55,169 nt of DNA. Source: Rhodoferax sp. (GTDB lineage Bacteria; Pseudomonadota; Gammaproteobacteria; Burkholderiales; Burkholderiaceae_C). The notes under the pieces are model-generated. The model was not told where the DNA came from. It worked only from the letters and a program-made list of their open reading frames with translations, and ran no database searches. Below are positions 41,392-49,664 of this stretch, piece after piece. Where the stretch lies: contig NZ_JAQTWM010000007.1 of the NCBI RefSeq assembly GCF_028689305.1, positions 13,532 to 68,700 of the forward strand. Reading direction: 5' to 3'. A program made the position numbers and the translations under genes. How positions within the stretch are numbered: the stretch's first letter is position 1; each line of letters opens with the position of its first letter.

Positions 41392-42150
41392 TCAGGCTGC
41401 CGATGGTGCCTGGGCATCCGCCATGGCAGCGGCCGGTTTGGCCAGCTTCAGGCTGCCATTGGTGCCGGTTTTGAGGTGCCCCGTCTGGACCAGCTTCTTG
41501 AGGGCCGCCGTCATCGAGCCCATGGGAATGCCGGTGGCCTGGCTCACTGCGGTCTGGTTGATCTCGGTGAAGGTCTGGGCATTGAGCACACTCTCCAGAT
41601 GCTGCAGCAATTTCGCAGCGTTGCCACTGAGTGGCAGCACCTGACCGGGGGTGGCCGCGCCGGGCGACTTGACGGCAGAACGTGATTTCTTGGCCGGGGC
41701 CGAGGCTTTCTTGGCTGTGATGACGGCGTCCGAAATCGGCTGGCTGGTCTGGCTGGTGGCCTGGGGCCGGGCGGCGGCCTTGGGCTTTTTCCTGGCGGCG
41801 GCAGGTGTGGTCTTGGCGGTTTTCTTGTGGGGCTTGGCCTTGACGGACGCGGGGGCCGTCAGCACCAGGACATCGCTGACGGCGAGTTGGTGATCGTCGT
41901 TGAGCTCGCTGGCTACCTGATAGACCTTGCGCAGATCTTCCTCGATCAGTGACAAGGTCTGGGACAGCCGCGCGGCGGTCTTCCAGTTTTCAATCAGGGT
42001 GTCGTTACCCAGGTCGTACGGGTTCTGCATGATTGCCGTTCGGGCGCGCTCGGCATAATCTTTGACCACTTCTTTGAGATTGGCATCTGCCGCGAACGCC
42101 GCAGCGCCGACTTGTTGAATCGCAGTGAGGGTCGAACTTGGGATGGACAT
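41392..42150 (-). CDS. Histone-H1-like protein with C-terminal winged helix
   Basis: A 252-residue protein not recognised as a named family. Its N-terminal half (about 1-95) is helical and resembles a phasin-like or coiled region (AIQQVGAAAFAADANLKEVV). The middle (about 105-175) is rich in Lys, Ala and Pro with KKTAKT, AARKKPKAAARP, KKASAPAKKSRSAVK, as in histone H1-like and AlgP-like proteins. The C-terminus (about 185-240) looks like a small winged helix (FTEINQTAVSQATGIPMGSM, then LKKLVQTGHLK). ATG at 42150 has AAGGA upstream. It probably binds DNA; role unknown. Confidence 0.7.
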   Translation of the reverse strand: MSIPSSTLTAIQQVGAAAFAADANLKEVVKDYAERARTAIMQNPYDLGNDTLIENWKTAARLSQTLSLIEEDLRKVYQVASELNDDHQLAVSDVLVLTAPASVKAKPHKKTAKTTPAAARKKPKAAARPQATSQTSQPISDAVITAKKASAPAKKSRSAVKSPGAATPGQVLPLSGNAAKLLQHLESVLNAQTFTEINQTAVSQATGIPMGSMTAALKKLVQTGHLKTGTNGSLKLAKPAAAMADAQAPSAA

Positions 42151-42322
42151 GGGAGGATCCTTGATTGACGAACAGGAAAACCGGGGGTGAGTCTCACCCG
42201 CCATGATGGTTGAGACAGGATGTCCAACGCTGGCACCGGATTTTAGAGGGTGGACCATATGGTCGGCGGCGTTTTGCCATTGGCTATAGTGCGGTTCCCA
42301 TTTTTCAAACCAGGAACCCGTG

Positions 42323-42745
42323 ATGTCCGTCTGGCAACAACCCATCTCTGTGCAAACTCTCACCACCTTGTGCACCAACACGGCGGTCAGTCACCTGGGG
42401 ATCGAATTTGTGGCGGTGGGTGAGGACAGCATCACCGCCCGTCTGCCAGTCAACGAGCGCACCTGCCAGCCCTTTGGCCTGCTGCACGGTGGTGTGAGTG
42501 TGGTGCTGGCCGAAACGCTGGGCTCCTGCGCTGCCAACTTTGCCTGCGCACCGGGTCACCGGGCCGTGGGGCTGGACATCAATGCCAACCACCTCAAGGG
42601 GGTCACCAGCGGCTGGGTGACCGGCATCACCCGCCCGGTGCATCTGGGACGCACCACCCAGGTGTGGCAGATTGAGCTGCGCAACGAAGCCGGGGAGCTC
42701 AGCTGTGTGTCGCGCATCACCATGGCGATCCTGGCCCCGAACTGA
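42323..42745 (+). CDS. Hotdog-fold thioesterase (YdiI/PaaI-like)
   Basis: A 140-residue acyl-CoA thioesterase of the hotdog fold. The catalytic segment FGLLHGGVSVVLAETLGS has the HGG motif and the Glu (VVLAE) used by YdiI/4-hydroxybenzoyl-CoA thioesterase-like enzymes, followed by VGLDINANHLKGV. It would hydrolyse an aromatic or medium acyl-CoA. ATG at 42323 follows AGGAA. It is divergent from the histone-like gene. Confidence 0.9.
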   Translation: MSVWQQPISVQTLTTLCTNTAVSHLGIEFVAVGEDSITARLPVNERTCQPFGLLHGGVSVVLAETLGSCAANFACAPGHRAVGLDINANHLKGVTSGWVTGITRPVHLGRTTQVWQIELRNEAGELSCVSRITMAILAPN

Positions 42746-42756
42746 TCAAATCATGC

Positions 42757-42820
42757 ACAAAACAGGCCTCTAGCCCGCATAAAATGGTTATGTTTAGCTA
42801 TATAAATAATAGCTAAATTG
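42757..42820 (+). repeat. Comamonadaceae-type intergenic repeat, copy 4
   Basis: The most complete copy: CAGGCCTCTAGCCCGCAT, then TTTAGCTATATAAATAATAGCTAAATTG. The end forms an AT-rich inverted repeat (TTTAGCTAT / ATAGCTAAA). It lies between the thioesterase and DUF465 genes. Confidence 0.85.
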
Positions 42821-42929
42821 AACCCTGTCCGATGCCGCCAAAGGGCTTGGGTCGGGCCCGGGATTGACGCATAATGGTCAACGCGCCATGCCATCTGTGC
42901 ACGGCCCGGTTCAACTACTTGGAGTGTCC

Positions 42930-43148
42930 ATGTTCCCTGAATACCGCGACCAAATCACCCAGCTCAAGACCCAGGACCCGCATTTTGTTCGTCTGTTTGA
43001 ACGGCACAACGCATTGGACCAGCAGGTTCAGCGCATGGCCTCCCACAACGAGCCCAGCACCTCGGAGCAAATGGAACGGCTCAAAAAAGAAAAACTGCAG
43101 CTCAAGGACGAGATCTACACCCTCCTGAAAAAGGCCGCCCAGACCTGA
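42930..43148 (+). CDS. DUF465 (YdcH-like) small protein
   Basis: A 72-residue, charged, helical hairpin protein of the YdcH family: MFPEYRDQITQL, HNALDQQV and MERLKKEKLQLKDEIY are the family core. Function is unknown. ATG at 42930 (GGAG upstream) gives the usual length; an upstream frame from 42864 is not supported. Confidence 0.9.
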   Translation: MFPEYRDQITQLKTQDPHFVRLFERHNALDQQVQRMASHNEPSTSEQMERLKKEKLQLKDEIYTLLKKAAQT

Positions 43149-43158
43149 ACTGGCGCGA

Positions 43159-43197
43159 GACACGCCTGCCTGCCGCCTGGGCGCTGGCAGGTGTGTC
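43159..43197. terminator. Hairpin terminator between convergent genes
   Basis: A 12-bp stem, GACACGCCTGCC / GGCAGGTGTGTC, with one G-T wobble and a 15-base loop. It lies between the DUF465 gene and the convergent adenosyltransferase gene. No T-run follows, so it is a weaker call. Confidence 0.5.
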
Positions 43198-43774
43198 AGT
43201 CTGCTGTGGCCTGCGCCAGCCGCGTGCTGCGCCAGTACACGTCGTCGCCTGCCGTGCCGTCAGTGCGGTAGCGGTTGAGGACCCGTGCCAGCACAAACAT
43301 CAGGTCCGACAGGCGGTTGAGGTACTGGCGCGGTGTGTCGCGCAGCGCATCCTGCGTACCCAAGCCGACCACCGCCCGTTCGGCCCGGCGCGCCACCGTG
43401 CGACAGACATGGGCCAGCGATGCGGCCCGGGTACCGGCCGGCAAAATGAATTCCTGCAGCCGGGGCAAGGCGGCATTGTGCTCGGCCAGCGCCTCATCCA
43501 GGGCCAGCACCGCCTCGGCCTTGAGCAGTTCAAACCCCGGGATCGACAGCTCGCCGCCCAGATTGAACAGCTGGTGCTGGATCTCCACCAGCAGTGCCCG
43601 CACGCTGTCTGGCATGGCCTCACACAACAGCACGCCGATGTGGGAGTTGAGTTCATCCACCTCCCCCATGGCGTGCACGCGCAAGCTGTTTTTGGAAACC
43701 CGGGTGTTGTCACCCAGGCCGGTGGTGCCGTCGTCGCCGGTGCGGGTGGCGATCTGTGTCAGTCGGTTGCCCAT
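43196..43774 (-). CDS. PduO-type cob(I)alamin adenosyltransferase
   Basis: A 192-residue enzyme that transfers adenosyl from ATP to cob(I)alamin, giving coenzyme B12. The ATP-binding N-terminal TRTGDDGTTGLGDNTRVSK is diagnostic. RAERAVVGL and RQYLNRLSDLMFVLAR with the substrate-contact Arg and Asp residues complete the family pattern. It is monocistronic as far as visible; no cobalamin genes lie close by. Confidence 0.93.
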   Translation of the reverse strand: MGNRLTQIATRTGDDGTTGLGDNTRVSKNSLRVHAMGEVDELNSHIGVLLCEAMPDSVRALLVEIQHQLFNLGGELSIPGFELLKAEAVLALDEALAEHNAALPRLQEFILPAGTRAASLAHVCRTVARRAERAVVGLGTQDALRDTPRQYLNRLSDLMFVLARVLNRYRTDGTAGDDVYWRSTRLAQATAD

Positions 43775-43801
43775 GAGAGGAGTCTTTCTGGTCAGGAGAG
43801 G

Positions 43802-45385
43802 TCAGGCGGGTGCGGCGCCGACCACAAAAGTATGGCGCGGCAGCGTCACCGTCAGGGTGGTGCGGTTCTGGGCGTCGCTGGTGGCCATCTCCAGGGTGCC
43901 GTTTTGTGCCTTGGCCAGCAGCTTGGCCGAATAAGTGCCGATGCCGCTGCCACCGGTCTTGCCGCTGGTGGCAAATTTCTCGAAAAACCGCCCCCGCATG
44001 TCCGCCGGCACCACCCCCTGGTTGATGATCAGGATGCGCAGCGGGGTTTCGTCCTTGAGCTGCACCAGCACGCGACTGCCGGGTGGCGCGGCCTCACAGG
44101 CGTTTTTGATCAGGTTCTGGAACAGCGAATAACACAGCATGGCATCGCCCTCGGCGCGTGGCAGCTCCGTGCCCACTTGGGTATCGGTGTCCACCTCAAT
44201 CGTCAGGTGTTTGTCGGAAAAACCGGCGCGTGACAGGTCGACGATGCGGTGCAGGATGTCGCCGACATCCACCGCCACCGGCTTGAGCTTGAAACGGCCC
44301 ATTTCCATCTTGTACAACTCGCCGGAGAGGTTGACCATGTTGATCACCTGCTCTGCGGTTTGTTTCACCAGCCGCAGCATGGCGGCGTGTTTGGGGGCCA
44401 TGCTGTCGTCGTCGGCCAGGGTCTGCACCATGCCGACAATGCCGGCCAGTGACCCCTTGAGGTCGTGGCGGGTGATGTTTTCCGCATCTTCCCGGATGCG
44501 CGCGGCGTCGAGCATGGCGTCGTAGTCGGCCTGCAGGCGTCGGCGCATGTCGACAAACTGGATGAAGTTGCGCACGCGCGTGCGCAAGGCCTTGGGATCG
44601 GAGGACTTGGAGACAAAGTCCACCGCACCCAGCGCCATGCCCTTGAGCCTGGCTTCCTCGTCGGCCATGGCGGTGACAAAAATCACTGGGATATTGGCCG
44701 TGGCGGCTTGCTCGCGCAGGCGGCGCACCACTTCAAAACCGTCCATGCCCGGCATCAGCACATCCATCAGCACCAGGTCGGGGGCGGGTTCGGCCTGGCA
44801 CAGGGTCAGGGCGCTGGCGCCATCGGTGGCGGTGAGCACGCTGTATTCGTCCTTGAACAACTGCTCCATCAGCTTCAGGCTGACCGGATAGTCGTCCACC
44901 ACCAGAATGCGCGACGGCGGCATGGTCGCCCCCAGCTCCAGCGCGTCCGACGGGCCGGCCGACGCGGCAGCCGGGGTTTGCGCAGGTTTGGCCACGGTGA
45001 CCGGGCGGCGGCTGAGCATGCGCTCCAGCCGTGCGCGCAGGCTGCTGGCGTTATAGGGTTTGACCAGCAGGGCGCTGACCCCGGCGGCAATGACTTCCTC
45101 GATGCGCTGGCGTTCTGCCTCGGCGGTGATCATCAGAAATGGCAGCTGGGCCAGCTTGGCGTCGGCACGGATCGCCCGCAACAGCTCCAGGCCCGACATC
45201 ACGGGCATGTTCCAGTCGGACAAAACGGCGTCAAACTTGGCCGCGCGCAACATCTCCAGCGCCTCGGCGCCGTTGCGTGCCACCTTGACGCGCTCGAACC
45301 CCATGCCGCGCAGCTGGTTGACCGTGACGGCACGCATCAGTTCCAGATCATCCACAATCAGGTAGTTGAGTTGGTGCAGGTTCAT
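43802..45385 (-). CDS. Soluble histidine kinase with two N-terminal receiver domains
   Basis: A 527-residue cytoplasmic protein with REC1 (about 5-120, Asp in AVLSDWNMPVMSG, Lys in LLVKPYN), a Pro/Ala linker, REC2 (about 160-280, Asp in LVLMDVLMPGMDG), and a kinase core. The core has H-box ITRHDLKGSLAGIVGM (His near 306), N-box FQNLIKNACEAAP, and G-box GGSGIGTYSAKLLAKA. No membrane segment is present. REC1 is CheY-like. It may work in a phosphorelay, receiving signals through its receivers. ATG at 45385 starts at MNLHQLNYLIVDD. It is divergent from the lactate-dehydrogenase-like gene with 53 bases between. Confidence 0.9.
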   Translation of the reverse strand: MNLHQLNYLIVDDLELMRAVTVNQLRGMGFERVKVARNGAEALEMLRAAKFDAVLSDWNMPVMSGLELLRAIRADAKLAQLPFLMITAEAERQRIEEVIAAGVSALLVKPYNASSLRARLERMLSRRPVTVAKPAQTPAAASAGPSDALELGATMPPSRILVVDDYPVSLKLMEQLFKDEYSVLTATDGASALTLCQAEPAPDLVLMDVLMPGMDGFEVVRRLREQAATANIPVIFVTAMADEEARLKGMALGAVDFVSKSSDPKALRTRVRNFIQFVDMRRRLQADYDAMLDAARIREDAENITRHDLKGSLAGIVGMVQTLADDDSMAPKHAAMLRLVKQTAEQVINMVNLSGELYKMEMGRFKLKPVAVDVGDILHRIVDLSRAGFSDKHLTIEVDTDTQVGTELPRAEGDAMLCYSLFQNLIKNACEAAPPGSRVLVQLKDETPLRILIINQGVVPADMRGRFFEKFATSGKTGGSGIGTYSAKLLAKAQNGTLEMATSDAQNRTTLTVTLPRHTFVVGAAPA

Positions 45386-45438
45386 GGGCGTGGACCAGGA
45401 CGATTTTGCATAATGGATCATTATCACGGAGACCTCCC

Positions 45439-46878
45439 ATGAATGCACCTCTTGCCGGCAGCCACAAGCTGCCTGAAATCCACGTCCGCGCCGTTCCCGG
45501 TGCCTTGATCGACGCCTTGCGCCAGCGCTTTGGCAGCCAGCTGTCCACCGCCCAGATCGTTCGCGAGCAGCATGGCCGCGACGAATCCTCCTTCAGCGTG
45601 CCGCCGCCTGACGCGGTGGTGTTTGCCCAGAGTACCCAGGATGTGGCCGACGCCGTCAAACTGGCCGCTGCCCACAAGGTGCCAGTGATCCCGTTTGGCA
45701 TTGGCTCGTCGCTGGAAGGCCATCTGCTGGCGGTGCAGGGCGGCATCAGCCTGGATGTCAGTCGCATGGACCAGGTCCTGTCCATCAATGCCGAAGACCT
45801 CACCGTGACGGTGCAGCCCGGCGTGACCCGCAAGGCACTCAATGAGGCAGTCAAGTCCACCGGCCTGTTTTTCCCGATCGACCCCGGCGCCGATGCCACC
45901 ATCGGCGGCATGGCGGCCACCCGCGCCAGCGGCACCAACGCCGTGCGTTACGGCACCATGCGCGAAAACGTGCTGGCGCTGGAAGTGGTCACGGCACAGG
46001 GCGAGATCATCCGCACCGGCACCCGGGCCAAGAAGTCCAGCGCCGGTTACGACCTGACCCGGCTGCTGGTCGGCAGCGAGGGCACCCTGGGCGTGATCAC
46101 CGAAATCACCGTCAAGCTCTACCCGCTGCCCGAGGCGGTGATGGCCGCCACCTGCAGCTTTCCCACCCTGGCCGATGCCGTCAACACCACCATCCAGATC
46201 ATCCAGATGGGCGTGCCGATTGCCCGCTGTGAACTGCTGGACGCCAACACCATCCGCATGGTCAACCAGCATTCCCGGCTGAACCTGCGTGAGGGGGCGA
46301 TGCTGCTGATGGAATTCCACGGCTCACCAGCCGGCGTGCAGGAGCAAGTGGAAACCGTGCAGGCGATTGCGGCTGAGCTGGGTGGCCAGACCTTTGAGTG
46401 GGCCAACACCCCGGAGGAGCGCACCCGCTTGTGGACGGCGCGGCACAACGCCTATTTTGCCGGTGTCCAGTCGCGCCCGGGCTGCAAGGCCATCACCACC
46501 GACGCCTGTGTGCCGATCTCCAACCTGGCCACGGCGCTGCTCGATTCGGTCACCGAGGCCCAGGCCAGCGGCCTGACCTATTTCCTGGTCGGCCATGTCG
46601 GCGACGGCAACTTCCACATGGGGTACCTGATCGACCCTGACAGCGCCTCGGAGCGTGACATTGCCGAGCAGCTCAACCATCAATTGGTGCAGCGTGCCCT
46701 GCAGCTGGGCGGTACCTGCACCGGTGAACACGGCGTGGGCCTGCACAAGATGGACTTCCTGGTGCAAGAGACCGGTAGCGGCGCCGTGGCCATGATGCGC
46801 ACCATCAAGCGGGCGCTGGACCCGGACAACATCATGAACCCTGGCAAGATATTTGCTATAGATAATGTAGCTATCTAG
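45439..46878 (+). CDS. FAD-linked D-lactate dehydrogenase-like oxidase
   Basis: A 479-residue flavoprotein of the GlcD/D-lactate dehydrogenase (cytochrome) type. The FAD-binding region has VIPFGIGSSLEGHLLAVQGG, DPGADATIGGMAATRASGTN and LLVGSEGTLGVITEI. The C-terminal domain has LVGHVGDGNFHMGYL and CTGEHGVGLHKMDFL. It would oxidise D-lactate or a related 2-hydroxyacid and feed the respiratory chain. ATG at 45439 follows GGAGA. The last residues (FAIDNVAI) and the stop codon are encoded by repeat copy 5, so the native C-terminus may have been changed by insertion of that repeat. Confidence 0.92.
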   Translation: MNAPLAGSHKLPEIHVRAVPGALIDALRQRFGSQLSTAQIVREQHGRDESSFSVPPPDAVVFAQSTQDVADAVKLAAAHKVPVIPFGIGSSLEGHLLAVQGGISLDVSRMDQVLSINAEDLTVTVQPGVTRKALNEAVKSTGLFFPIDPGADATIGGMAATRASGTNAVRYGTMRENVLALEVVTAQGEIIRTGTRAKKSSAGYDLTRLLVGSEGTLGVITEITVKLYPLPEAVMAATCSFPTLADAVNTTIQIIQMGVPIARCELLDANTIRMVNQHSRLNLREGAMLLMEFHGSPAGVQEQVETVQAIAAELGGQTFEWANTPEERTRLWTARHNAYFAGVQSRPGCKAITTDACVPISNLATALLDSVTEAQASGLTYFLVGHVGDGNFHMGYLIDPDSASERDIAEQLNHQLVQRALQLGGTCTGEHGVGLHKMDFLVQETGSGAVAMMRTIKRALDPDNIMNPGKIFAIDNVAI

Positions 46879-46910
46879 GCATATTCCTTCCGGGCTGGAG
46901 GCCAATTTTG
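46851..46910 (-). repeat. Comamonadaceae-type intergenic repeat, copy 5, overlapping a gene end
   Basis: Plus strand: GCTATAGATAATGTAGCTATC then CGGGCTGGAGGCCAATTTTG, i.e. reversed relative to copies 1 and 4. It supplies the last eight codons and the stop of the lactate-dehydrogenase-like gene and separates it from the P-type ATPase gene. Confidence 0.75.
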
Positions 46911-46927
46911 TTCATCACTTTGTTGCC

Positions 46928-49627
46928 ATGAACCACCACAACGCCCCCGCCACCACCGAAGTGAATGGCGACTGGCACCTGCGCGAGGCCCACGAACTGG
47001 CCCAGGTCCATGAGGTCAACCCCAACCATGGCCTGCTGGAGGCGCAGGTCAACCAGCGCCGACTGCGCTATGGCGCCAACGAGTTGCCCACGGGCAGCCA
47101 GCGTAGCCTGTGGGCACTGGTGGTGGAGCAGTTCAGTGATTTCATGATCCTGGTGCTACTGGCTGCTGCGCTCATCTCGGGGGTGATGGGCGACTTGGTC
47201 GACACCCTGGTGATCCTGGTCATCGTGGTGCTCAATGCCGCCATTGGCCTGTTCCAGGGGTGGCGCGCCGATCAGGCCATGGCGGCGCTGCGCCAGCTGG
47301 CGGCGGCGCAGGCCACGGTGCTGCGCGACGGCCAGATCCAGGTGGTGCCGGCCAGCACCCTGGTGCCGGGCGACATCGTGTTGCTGGAGGCCGGCAACCA
47401 GGTGCCCGCTGACCTGCGGCTGATGGAGATTGCCCAGCTGCAGGTGGACGAATCGGCGCTGACCGGGGAGTCGGTGACGGTGGCCAAACACACCGCCGCG
47501 TTGGCTGACGCTGGTTCCAGCGCTCTGGGTGACCGTCTCAACATGGCTTTCAAGGGCACCACCGCCACCCATGGCCGGGCGCGTGGGCTGGTGGTGGCCA
47601 CCGGCACGGCCACCGAACTGGGCCGGGTGGCCGGTTTGCTTGACAGCGCCGACCGCAGCACGCCGCTGCAGCAGCGCCTGGCCGCGTTTGGCAAACGCTT
47701 GGCGCTGGCGGTGCTGGCGATTTGTGCCGTGGTGTTTGTCGTCGGCATTCTGCGCGGAGAAGCCCCGTTGCTGATGGCGCTGACCGCCATCAGTCTGGCC
47801 GTGGCGGCCATCCCCGAGGCGCTGCCGGCCGTGGTGACGGTGCTGCTGGCGCTGGGCGCGCGGCGCATGGTGGCGGTGAATGCGCTGATCCGGCGCCTGC
47901 CTTCGGTCGAGACGCTGGGCTCGGTGTCCACCATCTGCTCGGACAAGACCGGCACACTGACGCAAAACCGGATGCATGCCGAAGGGGTGCTGGCGCTGGA
48001 CCAGCTCTGGTTGCCCGGTGACCCGCTGCCCTCGGCCGTGCACGCCGAAACCCTGCGCGCCGCCGCCCTGTGTAATGACGCCAGCCTCGGCGCCAACGGC
48101 CAGTGGCAGGGTGACCCGACCGAAACCGCGCTGGTCCTGGCGGCCCACAGTGCCCAACTGGACAAGACCGCGCTGGACGCCCACTGGCCACGGGTGCAGG
48201 AGCAACCGTTTGACGCCGAACGCAAGCGCATGACCACCTTTCACCATCCGGCCGGGGTGGCGCCGGGTGGCAAGCACCATTGCATTGCTTACACCAAGGG
48301 CGCACCCGAATCGGTCCTGCCGCGCTGTGTCGCGCAATGGACGCCCGAGGGTGCGGTGGCGCTGGACACGGCGGCCCAGATGGCGGCCGCCCAGGCCCTG
48401 GCGGCGCGTGGCCTGCGCGTGCTGGCGCTGGCGCGGCGCAACCATGGCCGCCTGCCGGACACCAATGCGCTGGATGCGGTGGAAAGCCAGCTGGAACTGC
48501 TGGGGCTGATCGCCCTGATCGACCCGCCGCGGCAGGAGGCCATGGCCGCGGTGCGCGACTGCATTGGCGCGGGCATCACCCCGATCATGATCACCGGCGA
48601 CCATCCGGCCACCGCCCGCGCCATCGCCTTCCGGCTGGGCATCGTGACTGACGAACAGGCCCCGGTGCTGACCGGCGCCGACCTGAGCGCCATGGACGAC
48701 GCCACGCTGCAGGCGCGCGTGACCCAGGTGCGGGTGTATGCCCGGGTGGATCCGGCGCAGAAGATCCGCATCGTGATGGCGCTGCAGGCCCATGGCCAGT
48801 TTGTGGCCATGACCGGCGACGGTGTCAATGATGCGCCCGCGCTCAAACGCGCCGACATCGGGGTGGCCATGGGCAAGGGCGGCACCGATGTGGCGCGTGA
48901 GGCCGCCAGCCTGGTGCTGCTGGACGACAACTTTGCCACCATCGTGGCGGCGGTGCGTGAGGGCCGACGCATCTACGACAACGTGCGCAAGTTTGTGCGC
49001 TACGCCATGACCGGCAACTCCGGCGAAATCTGGACGATCTTCTTGGCGCCCTTGTTGTTGTTGCCGATTCCGCTGCTGCCGATCCACATCCTGTGGGTCA
49101 ATCTGGTCACCGACGGTCTGCCCGGCCTGGCATTGGCCGCCGAACCGGCCGAGCGCGGCATCATGCAGCGGCCACCGCGGCCACCGCAGGAAAGCCTGTT
49201 TGCCCATGGCATGTGGCAGCACATCCTGGGCGTGGGCCTGCTGATTGGTGGACTGTGTCTGGGGGTGCAGGCCTGGGCCATCAACACCGGCCATGCCCAC
49301 TGGCAGACCATGGTGTTCACCGTGCTGACCCTGGCGCAGATGGCGCATGTGCTGGCCATCCGCTCGGAAACCGAAGCCCTGTGGCGCCAGGGCCTGCTGA
49401 GCAACCGGCCACTGCTGGGCGCGGTGTTGCTGACCTTTGTATTGCAACTGGCCACCATCTATGTGCCGGCGCTCAACCCGATTTTCAAAACCCAGCCGCT
49501 GTCGGCGTTTGAGATGGGGCTGTGCCTGGCCGCTGCCGCTGTGGTCTGGGTGGTGGTGGAAGTCGAAAAGGCCTGGCGGCGCACGCGGCGCGAGTCTGGC
49601 GCGGACACCGCCATGGACGCGCCCTGA
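46928..49627 (+). CDS. Cation-transporting P-type ATPase (Ca2+, P2A-like)
   Basis: An 899-residue P-type ATPase: N-terminal cation-ATPase domain, TGES actuator motif (ALTGESVTVAK), phosphorylation site CSDKTGTLTQN, nucleotide-binding KGAPESVLPRC, and hinge TGDGVNDAPALKRADIG. Membrane ligands seen in Ca2+ pumps are kept: VAAIPEALPAV (M4 Glu), GNSGEIWTIF (M5 Asn and Glu), and NLVTDGLPGLAL (M6 Asn, Thr, Asp). It probably exports Ca2+ (inference from these residues); other divalent ions are possible. It stands alone behind repeat copy 5. Confidence 0.92.
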   Translation: MNHHNAPATTEVNGDWHLREAHELAQVHEVNPNHGLLEAQVNQRRLRYGANELPTGSQRSLWALVVEQFSDFMILVLLAAALISGVMGDLVDTLVILVIVVLNAAIGLFQGWRADQAMAALRQLAAAQATVLRDGQIQVVPASTLVPGDIVLLEAGNQVPADLRLMEIAQLQVDESALTGESVTVAKHTAALADAGSSALGDRLNMAFKGTTATHGRARGLVVATGTATELGRVAGLLDSADRSTPLQQRLAAFGKRLALAVLAICAVVFVVGILRGEAPLLMALTAISLAVAAIPEALPAVVTVLLALGARRMVAVNALIRRLPSVETLGSVSTICSDKTGTLTQNRMHAEGVLALDQLWLPGDPLPSAVHAETLRAAALCNDASLGANGQWQGDPTETALVLAAHSAQLDKTALDAHWPRVQEQPFDAERKRMTTFHHPAGVAPGGKHHCIAYTKGAPESVLPRCVAQWTPEGAVALDTAAQMAAAQALAARGLRVLALARRNHGRLPDTNALDAVESQLELLGLIALIDPPRQEAMAAVRDCIGAGITPIMITGDHPATARAIAFRLGIVTDEQAPVLTGADLSAMDDATLQARVTQVRVYARVDPAQKIRIVMALQAHGQFVAMTGDGVNDAPALKRADIGVAMGKGGTDVAREAASLVLLDDNFATIVAAVREGRRIYDNVRKFVRYAMTGNSGEIWTIFLAPLLLLPIPLLPIHILWVNLVTDGLPGLALAAEPAERGIMQRPPRPPQESLFAHGMWQHILGVGLLIGGLCLGVQAWAINTGHAHWQTMVFTVLTLAQMAHVLAIRSETEALWRQGLLSNRPLLGAVLLTFVLQLATIYVPALNPIFKTQPLSAFEMGLCLAAAAVVWVVVEVEKAWRRTRRESGADTAMDAP

Positions 49628-49664
49628 AGCGGCGCCGTCCGATGGCGGTTGAGGGTGTGTCGGA

